Part shown: positions 9,114-16,137 of the stretch, piece by piece
Layout of the letters: each line of letters begins with the position of its first letter
Position numbering within the stretch: the first letter of the stretch is position 1
Assembly (NCBI RefSeq): GCF_015602705.1
Contig: NZ_CP059081.1
Coordinates: 1,807,702 to 1,871,701, forward strand
From: Acinetobacter lwoffii
GTDB lineage: Bacteria; Pseudomonadota; Gammaproteobacteria; Pseudomonadales; Moraxellaceae
Direction of reading: 5' to 3'
Length of the DNA: 64,000 bases
Notes under the pieces: generated by a model
The model's database searches: none
What the model saw: only the letters and a program-made list of their open reading frames with translations
What the model was told of the DNA's origin: nothing
Translations under genes and position numbers: made by a program

Positions 9114-9848
9114 ATGACACCCTTTAAAATTCACTGTATTGATGTCCAGAATTCACTGCAAAATTATATCTGGTTGCTTGAACATACCGCGTCGCATCAG
9201 GTGGCTGTGATTGATCCAACCGAAGCAGAATTGGTACAAGACTATTGTGCCGAACACGGTTTAACTGTAAGTCAAATCTGGCTGACTCACTGGCATAAAG
9301 ATCATATTGGCGGTGTGCCGGAACTGATCCAAGGACAAAATCTGCCTGTGTATGGCCCACGGGCAGAACTAAGCAAAATTCCGTTTATCACCCATCCTCT
9401 TGAGCATGAAGAACAGTTTAATTTTCATGGAATAGATATCCAGGTGATTGCTGTACCCGGGCATACACTCGGCCATATTGTTTATTTTATTGATGCGATT
9501 GATGTGCTGTTCTGCGGCGATACCTTATTTGCCATGGGTTGTGGCCGGGTTTTTGAAGGCACCTATTCACAGATGTATCATTCACTGTCCCGTCTGGCTG
9601 CCTTGCCACCGCGCACCCAAGTCTATTGCACCCATGAATACACATTATCGAATGCACAGTTTGCCAAACACGTTGAACCGGACAATTCGGCAATTCTGGA
9701 ACGCTTCGAACATATTGAGCGTTTGCGTATACTAGGCCAGTGCACGCTGCCAAGTAGTATTGAAGATGAATTGCAAACCAATCCTTTTCTGCGCGCAGAA
9801 AGCGTGGAAGAATTCCAGCGTTTAAGAACCCTGAAAGATCAGTTTTAA
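9114..9848 (+). CDS. gloB: Hydroxyacylglutathione hydrolase (glyoxalase II)
   Basis: The protein has 244 residues. The metallo-beta-lactamase motif THWHKDH supplies the first metal ligands, with GHTLGH and CGDTLFAMGCGRVFEG providing the remaining ligands and the bridging Asp. THEYTLSNAQFA is the typical glyoxalase II C-terminal His strand, and the tail NPFLRAESVEEFQRLR is characteristic. The enzyme hydrolyses S-lactoylglutathione to lactate and glutathione in cytoplasmic methylglyoxal detoxification. Length is slightly under the usual 250-260. Confidence 0.88.
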   Translation: MTPFKIHCIDVQNSLQNYIWLLEHTASHQVAVIDPTEAELVQDYCAEHGLTVSQIWLTHWHKDHIGGVPELIQGQNLPVYGPRAELSKIPFITHPLEHEEQFNFHGIDIQVIAVPGHTLGHIVYFIDAIDVLFCGDTLFAMGCGRVFEGTYSQMYHSLSRLAALPPRTQVYCTHEYTLSNAQFAKHVEPDNSAILERFEHIERLRILGQCTLPSSIEDELQTNPFLRAESVEEFQRLRTLKDQF

Positions 9849-9971
9849 ACCGGATTCAAAGCTGAAGATCAATGCTTCAGCCGACTTACTTATTTGTCAT
9901 TTGCGATGCATAGAATGTTATTGAAAGGCACGTACAAATTTTGCACAAATTGGAATAAGTTGAATCTCCAT

Positions 9972-10133
9972 CTAAAAAATGTCTTTCTGTGCCATTTTTG
10001 CTTTCTTATAATTAATCAAGTCCTCTATTTTTTTAGAAACCAATTTCAGTTCCAACACATGAAATAATGACTTATAAATAACAGGATGATATTGATTTAA
10101 ATTAGAGAAATTCGTGGAACATTGCTTAAATAA
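9972..10133 (-). pseudogene. Possible C-terminal remnant of an unidentified gene
   Basis: The frame runs from just after a TGA to a TAG, 53 codons. The translation has a protein-like composition with segments such as FHVLELKLVSKKIEDLINYKK. It has no start codon preceded by a ribosome-binding site. I cannot assign a family. It could also be a chance open frame in AT-rich DNA. Confidence 0.2.
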
Positions 10134-10158
10134 TCAGCATGGAACCTAACAAGTGAAT

Positions 10159-10192
10159 AAAAAAGCCCAATTTACTTGAATTGGGCTTTTTA
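10159..10192. terminator. Strong hairpin terminator, apparently orphan
   Basis: A 12-bp perfect stem (AAAAGCCCAATT with AATTGGGCTTTT) has a 6-nt loop. The A-rich left and T-rich right flanks allow either direction. It lies about 310 bases after gloB and 160 before the next gene. Confidence 0.7.
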
Positions 10193-10350
10193 AAAACTAT
10201 AAAGATATGATTTATATATAATAAAAAATAGAATTTCGGATAACGTGTATTATGTTAATTTTAGAAAATCGTAATAGGATAATAAAAATCTATATTGTTT
10301 TAAGAAAACTCTCTTATGATTAAATCTCTATAGTTCTTTTAATATTTGCT

Positions 10351-10752
10351 ATGTATCAAAGAATCAAACAATGGGCTAAATCAATCAAAAAAGACATCTT
10401 GGTTGTTTGGCTTATTGCAAAAGACAAGCGAACGCCCAATTCTGTAAAGCTTTTAGCTTTAATTATTGCTGCCTATGCCTTCTCACCAATTGATTTAATT
10501 CCAGATTTTATTCCCGTACTGGGGTATTTAGACGATATTATTATTGTACCTTTAGGTATTTTATTAGTTATCAAGCTTACCCCACAAAACATTATAGATG
10601 ATTGTAGAATTCTTGCAGAAACCTTAGTTGAAAGGCCTATAAACTGTTGGGCCGCAGGAATTATTATCCTGATATGGCTTGTAGTATTGGGATATTTAAC
10701 CATGTACTTCATGAACGATTCACTGTCTATACTGTCTATTTTTGACAAGTGA
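10351..10752 (+). CDS. YkvA family (DUF1232) membrane protein
   Basis: The protein has 133 residues. The central segment AYAFSPIDLIPDFIPVLGYLDD is the DUF1232 signature of YkvA-type small membrane proteins, followed by hydrophobic stretches at about 70-80 and 100-122 (AAGIIILIWLVVLGYLTMYF). The function of the family is not established. It is flanked by gene-poor AT-rich DNA on both sides and appears monocistronic. Confidence 0.8.
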   Translation: MYQRIKQWAKSIKKDILVVWLIAKDKRTPNSVKLLALIIAAYAFSPIDLIPDFIPVLGYLDDIIIVPLGILLVIKLTPQNIIDDCRILAETLVERPINCWAAGIIILIWLVVLGYLTMYFMNDSLSILSIFDK

Positions 10753-10992
10753 GATTTAAATACCCTCTCTCATTTGCACCCATTTAATATAATGGGCATT
10801 ATTCAAAATTAAAATGTAAACCAAAATAGAAATAAAATGTCTGCTTTCAGAGCATGACATTAGTTCTGTCGTACAAATTTAAAAGTGACATTGGCCATGT
10901 CGATCCCGAATGATGATATGTAGGATAGCAGTAACTAGTTTCTTGGATTCTATTTACTAAAACTGACAACGTATCTGTCGCCTAAAGCCATG

Positions 10993-11265
10993 TTAAAGAA
11001 TCTGGTTACTTTGTGCATAAGCATCCAGTTCACCTTGAGTCACGACACGCACCGCCTGCATTTCATCAATACGTACCAGTAGCAAGCCACCTAAAGCAGG
11101 CTGATAACGACGGGCACTGCCGAAAGGCGTATAGCCCACTTTCGACTGAATACTAAAGCTCAACCAGTCTTCATGTCCCAACATCACAGCAACCGGATCA
11201 AGTCCCTGCTGCTGCATTAATTCAATTTGCTGATTCACATAGTCTTCAATGGTTAATTCAGTCAT
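10993..11265 (-). CDS. Conserved hypothetical protein, 90 aa
   Basis: The product is small and soluble with an acidic helical N-terminus (TIEDYVNQQIELMQQQG) followed by a strand-rich section around FGSARRYQPALGGLLLVRIDE. I recognise no family. No signal peptide or membrane segment is visible. Amino-acid composition and codon use look like real coding sequence. It stands alone, with about 240 empty bases on its 3' side and 430 on its 5' side. Confidence 0.6.
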   Translation of the reverse strand: MTELTIEDYVNQQIELMQQQGLDPVAVMLGHEDWLSFSIQSKVGYTPFGSARRYQPALGGLLLVRIDEMQAVRVVTQGELDAYAQSNQIL

Positions 11266-11698
11266 GGTGCGGGTATTCAGTTTGAGAATTACATTTCAGA
11301 CAGTATAAAGCATGCAAATCGAGCTGAAGATCAGAAAACCAGCAGCCGGTATTCTTTTAATAAATAAGTCGATTGGATTTTAATTTTCTCATTCTAGATC
11401 TGAAATTTTCTATTTCATACGATTGATAAAATTAGGAAATAACCTGTTTCACTAATAAGCTATTGAATTAGAAAATTAATTATCCAAATTTATAGCTTAT
11501 AAAAACTTAATATTTAGTTACAACCTATTCAATATGATAAAAATCATTTACTTAACGTTTAAATTGATTTTTTCTTAATCAACCGATGTTCACTATATAC
11601 ACAAATTCATTTAAATTAATTTAAATAAAGGCATTTGCCCTTTAAAAGATAATTTTTCACCCTTATTTAAGATTTAACAATGATGAAGGAGTGATCTC
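11266..11698. other. Gene-free AT-rich stretch
   Basis: About 430 bases. I see no convincing open frame or RNA gene. It must hold the promoters of the two diverging small genes on either side. Confidence 0.5.
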
Positions 11699-11902
11699 GT
11701 GAAAAAAGTGGTTAAAGCGAAAAATTTGATTGCATTTCGACTATGGTTAGAAAAATTGGGATATTCGGTACGCACCCTGGCGGATGATCGTGGTTTCAGT
11801 TTCAGCTTCAAGAAAGAATATGGCCTGGTGACCTGTGATCTGGCAGGTAATGCTCTGGCACTACAGTTAGGCGAGGAATTTGAAGATCATTTAAAAGCCT
11901 GA
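11699..11902 (+). CDS. Conserved hypothetical small protein, 67 aa (GTG start)
   Basis: The start is GTG, supported by a strong GAAGGAG ribosome-binding site 8 bases upstream. The product is basic at its N-terminus (KKVVKAKNLIAFRLWLEKLG) and then beta-like (FSFSFKKEYGLVTCDLAG). I recognise no family. It is followed by a UUCG-loop terminator, so it is probably expressed alone. The good ribosome-binding site and the terminator argue for a real gene. Confidence 0.6.
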   Translation: MKKVVKAKNLIAFRLWLEKLGYSVRTLADDRGFSFSFKKEYGLVTCDLAGNALALQLGEEFEDHLKA

Positions 11903-11974
11903 TTGCTTCTATTTAAGAGCAGAAAAATAAATTAATCTTTCCACTGATTCAACAGCGCTATTCTTCAGTTATTC

Positions 11975-12000
11975 AGCCCATTTCGATGGGCTTTTCTTTG
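11975..12000 (+). terminator. Terminator with UUCG tetraloop
   Basis: A 7-bp stem (AGCCCAT/ATGGGCT) capped by TTCG is followed by TTTCTTTG, downstream of the 67-aa gene. Confidence 0.75.
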
Positions 12001-12017
12001 TTTAGTAAATTTCAGGC

Positions 12018-12048
12018 AATAAAAAAGCAAGGCATCGGCCTTGCTTTA
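12018..12048 (-). terminator. tRNA operon terminator (copy 1)
   Basis: On the minus strand AAAGCAAGGC pairs with GCCTTGCTTT across CGAT and is followed by a T run, 7 bases after the CCA end of tRNA-Leu. Confidence 0.85.
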
Positions 12049-12054
12049 ATATGA

Positions 12055-12139
12055 TGGTGGGGACGGAGAGACTCGAACTCTCACACCTCGCGGCGCTGGA
12101 ACCTAAATCCAGTGCGTCTACCAATTTCGCCACGTCCCC
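12055..12139 (-). tRNA. tRNA-Leu(UAG)
   Basis: This 85-nt tRNA has acceptor GGGGACG/CGTCCCC, a long variable arm typical of Leu, and anticodon loop TTTAGGT giving anticodon UAG. CCA is encoded. It is the last gene of the copy 1 transcript and is identical to the copies at 12288, 13205 and 13438. Confidence 0.95.
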
Positions 12140-12178
12140 ATCAGGATACCAACTTAGCGTTGGATTTCTTTCAAACTT

Positions 12179-12252
12179 TGGCAGAGGATCAAGGATTCGA
12201 ACCTTGACGAACGGTTTTGGAGACCGTCATGCTACCATTACACCAATCCTCT
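12179..12252 (-). tRNA. tRNA-Trp(CCA), unusual body
   Basis: This 74-nt tRNA has acceptor AGAGGAT/ATCCTCT, anticodon stem ACGGT/ACCGT and loop CTCCAAA giving anticodon CCA. The discriminator is G73, and A1-U72 and G5-C68 agree with tryptophanyl-tRNA synthetase identity. The short D-arm (GTG/CAT with a G-U pair) and the 4-nt variable loop look more like tRNA-Gln than E. coli tRNA-Trp. CCA is encoded. Confidence 0.85.
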
Positions 12253-12287
12253 ACTTCTACCCAATATCCAGTTTCCCAAATATCGAT

Positions 12288-12372
12288 TGGTGGGGACGGA
12301 GAGACTCGAACTCTCACACCTCGCGGCGCTGGAACCTAAATCCAGTGCGTCTACCAATTTCGCCACGTCCCC
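12288..12372 (-). tRNA. tRNA-Leu(UAG)
   Basis: First gene of the copy 1 transcript, identical to the Leu(UAG) gene at 12055-12139. Its 5' end lies 13 bases after a TATAAT box, so the transcript leader is only a few bases. Confidence 0.95.
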
Positions 12373-12385
12373 AATGGCTGTGTAT

Positions 12386-12412
12386 ATTATAGAGATAGAC
12401 CGACATTGACAA
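12386..12412 (-). promoter_or_regulatory. Promoter of tRNA module copy 1
   Basis: On the minus strand TTGTCA, a 15-base spacer and TATAAT lead into ATACACAGCCA and the tRNA. The same arrangement precedes all three tRNA transcripts here. The 15-base spacer is shorter than the usual 17. Confidence 0.75.
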
Positions 12413-12703
12413 GCGATTTTACAAGCAATCACAATCTATTCCGCTATAAAATAAACAGTTAGTTCTATTTTTTAATTTTTTATAAAATTTCTGCCGAAAA
12501 TTTGATTCATTTTAGGATATGACTGCCCATTCGTTATTTTTAATCATTTCGATTCAATTCCAGCATTTTAAATTAAAACTCAAATGAATTTCTAATCTTG
12601 ATCAACATAGGCATTCAGAATACTGAAACTATTATTGATAAATAATGTCTGAACCAGTGCTTGAAATCAGAATACAATACCGCATAAATAACAACAGCTT
12701 TAC
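12397..12703. other. Gene-free spacer between tRNA transcripts
   Basis: About 300 bases of AT-rich DNA upstream of the copy 1 promoter. I see no open frame or RNA gene. Confidence 0.5.
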
Positions 12704-12718
12704 CAAATTTCAGGCAAT

Positions 12719-12747
12719 AAAAAAAGCAAGGCACTCGCCTTGCTTTA
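12719..12747 (-). terminator. Terminator of tRNA-Leu(CAG)
   Basis: AAAGCAAGGC pairs with GCCTTGCTTT with loop GAGT on the minus strand, followed by a T run. It is nearly the same as the terminators at 12018 and 13168, and the shared sequence continues into the flanking TTTCAGGCAATAAAA motif. Confidence 0.85.
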
Positions 12748-12753
12748 ATATGA

Positions 12754-12839
12754 TGGTGGGGATAGAGAGACTCGAACTCTCACGCCCAGAAGGCGCTGCG
12801 ACCTGAACACAGTGCGTCTACCAATTCCGCCATATCCCC
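12754..12839 (-). tRNA. tRNA-Leu(CAG)
   Basis: This 86-nt tRNA has acceptor GGGGATA/TATCCCC, anticodon stem CTGTG/CGCAG and loop TTCAGGT giving anticodon CAG. It has a long variable arm and an encoded CCA. It lies between the two copies of the Leu-Trp-Leu module with its own promoter and terminator. Confidence 0.95.
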
Positions 12840-12851
12840 ATGGCTGTGTAT

Positions 12852-12878
12852 ATTATAGCGATCAGACCTGATTCACAA
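12852..12878 (-). promoter_or_regulatory. Promoter of tRNA-Leu(CAG)
   Basis: TTGTGA, a 15-base spacer and TATAAT on the minus strand, then the same ATACACAGCCA leader as in the other tRNA transcripts. Confidence 0.7.
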
Positions 12879-13156
12879 GTAGTTCTGCAAAAAGCTAAAT
12901 ACTTTTATATCAAAAATTAAGCAGTTAATTCATTATTGAGCAAATAATGCTCTATTTAGACCAACATATAAAATTGATGAATACAATGGAACTGATCCAT
13001 ATGACATTTAAATTATTCAATATGCAGATTGCATGCAATACCATGAAATTTACTAAAGCCCTGCCCTTGCAATCATTCGCTAGATAATTTAAGCCCAGAA
13101 CGCATTGATGTTCATCAATCTTGACAGCAAAAATCTGGTACTAAAAAACCGACCTC
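12879..13156. other. Gene-free spacer between tRNA transcripts
   Basis: About 280 bases of AT-rich DNA. I see no supported gene. Confidence 0.5.
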
Positions 13157-13167
13157 AAATTTCAGGC

Positions 13168-13198
13168 AATAAAAAAGCAAGGCATCGGCCTTGCTTTA
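13168..13198 (-). terminator. tRNA operon terminator (copy 2)
   Basis: Same hairpin and T run as at 12018-12048. Confidence 0.85.
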
Positions 13199-13204
13199 AT
13201 ATGA

Positions 13205-13289
13205 TGGTGGGGACGGAGAGACTCGAACTCTCACACCTCGCGGCGCTGGAACCTAAATCCAGTGCGTCTACCAATTTCGCCACGTCCCC
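13205..13289 (-). tRNA. tRNA-Leu(UAG)
   Basis: Identical to the gene at 12055-12139; anticodon UAG, encoded CCA, long variable arm. Last gene of the copy 2 transcript. Confidence 0.95.
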
Positions 13290-13328
13290 ATCAGGATACC
13301 AACTTAGCGTTGGATTTCTTTCAAACTT

Positions 13329-13402
13329 TGGCAGAGGATCAAGGATTCGAACCTTGACGAACGGTTTTGGAGACCGTCATGCTACCATTACACCAATCCT
13401 CT
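13329..13402 (-). tRNA. tRNA-Trp(CCA), unusual body
   Basis: Identical to the gene at 12179-12252: anticodon loop CTCCAAA, discriminator G73, short D-arm and 4-nt variable loop. Confidence 0.85.
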
Positions 13403-13437
13403 ACTTCTACCCAATATCCAGTTTCCCAAATATCGAT

Positions 13438-13522
13438 TGGTGGGGACGGAGAGACTCGAACTCTCACACCTCGCGGCGCTGGAACCTAAATCCAGTGCGT
13501 CTACCAATTTCGCCACGTCCCC
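13438..13522 (-). tRNA. tRNA-Leu(UAG)
   Basis: First gene of the copy 2 transcript, identical to the other three Leu(UAG) genes. Confidence 0.95.
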
Positions 13523-13535
13523 AATGGCTGTGTAT

Positions 13536-13562
13536 ATTATAGAGATCATTTCCAACTGACAA
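13536..13562 (-). promoter_or_regulatory. Promoter of tRNA module copy 2
   Basis: TTGTCA, a 15-base spacer and TATAAT on the minus strand. The spacer sequence differs from copy 1, showing that the boxes rather than the spacer are conserved. Confidence 0.75.
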
Positions 13563-13629
13563 GCCGTTTATCATAAAAAAACACTCGTTTGATTAAATAA
13601 GAAACAATCCGAGTTTTGTTGTATTTTTC

Positions 13630-14451
13630 TCATTCAATTTCAGTCATTAAGTAGTCTTTAACCGCTTGAAAATCGGCCAAACGATGCTGCTTCTGCTTAT
13701 GTAACATTTTTTCTAATAAGCATTGAAAAGTTTGGATGTGTTCCGGTAACTCAATCTTCAGGCGCTGACAGTGCAAAAAGGCCCAATCCAGATAATCAGT
13801 CGCCTGTAAACGCTGACCACTCAACCACTCATAAAAAATAATCCCCAAAGCATAAACTTCACTTTGTAAGCTCTTGGCTTGGTCTTGAAACAGTTCTGGC
13901 GCCATATAACGCGGTGTCGCATTCAGTTCATGCAGGTCATTCTGATGGAGGGTTTGGACTTGCTCAAAATCAAGCAGGCAGACCCTGTCCTGATTATTTA
14001 CAAAATGTTCCTGCTTTAAATCGGCATGTAAATAACCCAATTCTTGCAGGCAGATTAGAGGCTCCACGGCTTGCAGCAAATGTTGCCAAATTTTCCCGAT
14101 AGATTGCTGATGCGGCATGATCTGAAAATGCGCCGGCGCATCGACCAGAATTAAGGCCTGCTCAAATTGTTCATGATTGATCTTGAAAGGCTGTTGAATA
14201 ATTTGATGTGGAAGGAAAAAATTTAGATCACCTGAGCTGGCATGAGCCTGATAAAAATCCAGCTCATGTTGCCAGCCTAGTTCAGCATGTGGAGATGATA
14301 TTAAACTATCAGATCTATGCGATATCTGGGTTTTTAGCCAGAGCGCATTTCCCTTGGCATAATAAAGACGCCGACCAAAACCCAGACTACGGGCTTTGGT
14401 TCGTAGTTCAAAATCAGAAATATCGAGATGATCTAAATTAAGTCGTGGCAA
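13630..14451 (-). CDS. Atypical Hanks-type protein kinase
   Basis: The protein has 273 residues. Kinase landmarks are a VAIK-like lysine (Lys40 in ALWLK), the catalytic loop HADLKQEH at 142-149 (Asp144 and Lys146 kept; the usual Asn is His149), DFE in place of DFG at 161-163, RYMAPE at 181-186 and SEVYALG. ATP binding and transfer remain possible, but the altered Mg-binding loop suggests unusual activity. The glycine loop is hard to see. The ATG lies 14 bases inside the end of the upstream patatin gene, so the two are translationally coupled. The partner may be the lipase; that is inference. Confidence 0.75.
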   Translation of the reverse strand: MPRLNLDHLDISDFELRTKARSLGFGRRLYYAKGNALWLKTQISHRSDSLISSPHAELGWQHELDFYQAHASSGDLNFFLPHQIIQQPFKINHEQFEQALILVDAPAHFQIMPHQQSIGKIWQHLLQAVEPLICLQELGYLHADLKQEHFVNNQDRVCLLDFEQVQTLHQNDLHELNATPRYMAPELFQDQAKSLQSEVYALGIIFYEWLSGQRLQATDYLDWAFLHCQRLKIELPEHIQTFQCLLEKMLHKQKQHRLADFQAVKDYLMTEIE

Positions 14452-15949
14452 TGTATTCAGGTATTGGATTAAGTGTATGCTGATAATTTAGCAGCTCCAG
14501 ACAATGCTGAATAGTTTTCCCGACCCGTTCCTGAGTCTCAATGAGGGAAATTTTCGGCCATGTGGCACGCTCGCCTTCACGCTGTAAAATTTTAAACAGA
14601 TACGGCCGTGGATTCTGCAACATATAGCTATAGTGGCGCAGGCTATATTTACCAACAATATTCACATCACCATAATAACGCTGATCCACCACACCATAGC
14701 CATGATCCAGCAGACGGCGTACAGGAGGTAAGCTTCCGGCATGCTCTCGGGCAAAATCCATCATGCCTTTGGTAATCACCGCGCCCTGACGGCGAACAAT
14801 CCGTTGCGGCCAGCTCAAGGTACCTTTACGGAAACGTGAAATATCATCCTGCATGAATGGCACGATATGCGGGTTGGTCTGACTGGCAATGGTATAATTG
14901 ATATTATACAGGCGTGCCATTTTTTCCTGTGGGAAATCACTCCGTACACTGCCATCTACCCAGTGGGTTGAACCCATATAAGGCGTATATTGACCATCAT
15001 AGCGCTTACTGGTCAAACGAACCGGTGGAAACAGAATCGGCACCGCACAAGAAGCCAGTACTGCACTCCAGACCAGTAAATCCGGAGAAGTATAGGCATT
15101 TAAAATGCGTGCATCCTGTCCAGCATCATAAGGCGCAACCGCAATATTGATATGCAGACCTGAGGTTTTAAGCGCTTCTTCGAAGGTCAGATCACCCAGA
15201 TTTTCGACTAGAAATTTTTTCAGATATTTTACATCCGCCAGACCACCATTGCCTTTCATCAATTCACTCATGGTGCGAAAATGAAAAGCCTCATGAAAGA
15301 AATTATGACCTTTCAAAATATCAATATATTGCGAAGGTTTGGACACACCTAACATGGCGGTCATGATGGCACCCGCACTTGAACCGGACATTACCTTCGG
15401 CAACAAGTCCTGCTCCATTAAGGCTTTGCATACACCAGTATGAAACAGACCCAGCGTCGAACCACCGGAAAACATCAGGGCTGGCTGGCCATAGGCGCGC
15501 TGACAATGCTGAAAATATTCGATTTTTTCTTCCATACTGAGACAGGTACAGTCTATTGAAGCAATATAGGCTAAGCCTTGGCTGACTTCTTCGACATAAT
15601 CTTCAATAATTCTTTTAGTGCCCACATAGGCTTCGGTAAACAGTAGAGGATGGGCAATGTTGGCAATATCGTAGCTCAGGCCTTCGCGCAAAATATACAT
15701 CAGGTCACGGGTGCGCTTTTGTTGTCGATAGCGTCGTAATTTACCCAGACGATGTGCGATCACTTCTGCATCAAAGTAGGGTGAACTGTTATCAAATTTC
15801 CATTCCTGTGCACCTGATTCTTCATCTATTTTCAGGGCAATATATTTCCATTCCTCATAGGACTCAGCCTGTTGCAGCTGCTGCTTGAGCTTTTTAATAC
15901 GATAGGCCTGATGTGGATTAATATCCTGAGTAAAATCTTTAAACAGCAT
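14438..15949 (-). CDS. Patatin-like phospholipase with N-terminal DUF3336
   Basis: The protein has 503 residues. Residues 1-150 resemble the DUF3336 region found before patatin domains in triacylglycerol lipases such as yeast Tgl3/4/5 and plant SDP1. The patatin domain has the oxyanion loop GGSTLG (162-167), the nucleophile motif GSSAG (Ser191) and the catalytic Asp in WVDGS (Asp332). It probably hydrolyses storage or membrane acyl lipids. It is first in a two-gene unit with the overlapping kinase gene. No signal peptide is seen, so it is likely cytoplasmic or membrane-associated. Confidence 0.85.
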   Translation of the reverse strand: MLFKDFTQDINPHQAYRIKKLKQQLQQAESYEEWKYIALKIDEESGAQEWKFDNSSPYFDAEVIAHRLGKLRRYRQQKRTRDLMYILREGLSYDIANIAHPLLFTEAYVGTKRIIEDYVEEVSQGLAYIASIDCTCLSMEEKIEYFQHCQRAYGQPALMFSGGSTLGLFHTGVCKALMEQDLLPKVMSGSSAGAIMTAMLGVSKPSQYIDILKGHNFFHEAFHFRTMSELMKGNGGLADVKYLKKFLVENLGDLTFEEALKTSGLHINIAVAPYDAGQDARILNAYTSPDLLVWSAVLASCAVPILFPPVRLTSKRYDGQYTPYMGSTHWVDGSVRSDFPQEKMARLYNINYTIASQTNPHIVPFMQDDISRFRKGTLSWPQRIVRRQGAVITKGMMDFAREHAGSLPPVRRLLDHGYGVVDQRYYGDVNIVGKYSLRHYSYMLQNPRPYLFKILQREGERATWPKISLIETQERVGKTIQHCLELLNYQHTLNPIPEYIATT

Positions 15950-16137
15950 CTGCCTTTTCCCTATATTTATTCTTGATACAGCTCGTACCCAGAGCCAGAA
16001 AATGTGTACAAATTTTCTATCCTCTACAATAACGAAAATTCTCTACTTTAAGCAAATTATCATACTTTTCTGGCTTTGACTGTGAATTTTGCAATGGTAC
16101 TATCTTAGCCATAATTTTAAATCTGTAATGTTAAATC

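Larger units (their letters stand above)
9849..10350. other. AT-rich intergenic stretch with an orphan terminator
   Basis: About 500 bases without a confident gene. On the minus strand a 53-codon open frame (9972-10133) reads like a protein tail ending at TAG but has no usable start; it may be a remnant. A clear terminator at 10159-10192 has no gene close before it on the plus strand. Confidence 0.5.
12007..12396 (-). repeat. 390-bp direct repeat, copy 1 (tRNA Leu-Trp-Leu module)
   Basis: Line-by-line comparison shows this segment identical to 13157-13546. It spans a terminator, three tRNA genes and the TATAAT box of the promoter. Identity stops abruptly at both ends. Confidence 0.95.
13157..13546 (-). 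repeat. 390-bp direct repeat, copy 2 (tRNA Leu-Trp-Leu module)
   Basis: Identical to 12007-12396 and in the same orientation, displaced by 1150 bases. It carries the same terminator, three tRNA genes and -10 box. The -35 boxes lie outside the identical part but are conserved. Confidence 0.95.

Noticed and set aside
12051..12392. Open frame of 113 codons across the tRNA cluster (and its longer twin at 13105-13542)
   Set aside because: It is the antisense of the tRNA genes; the translation is just reversed tRNA sequence and is identical in both repeats for that reason.
12238..12432. Minus-strand 64-codon open frame
   Set aside because: It runs through tRNA-Leu(UAG) and its promoter, so it is not protein-coding.
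12007..13546. Integrative element or prophage attachment at the tRNA genes
   Set aside because: No integrase, no phage genes and no partial tRNA copy typical of att sites; the repeat is a full gene-module duplication.
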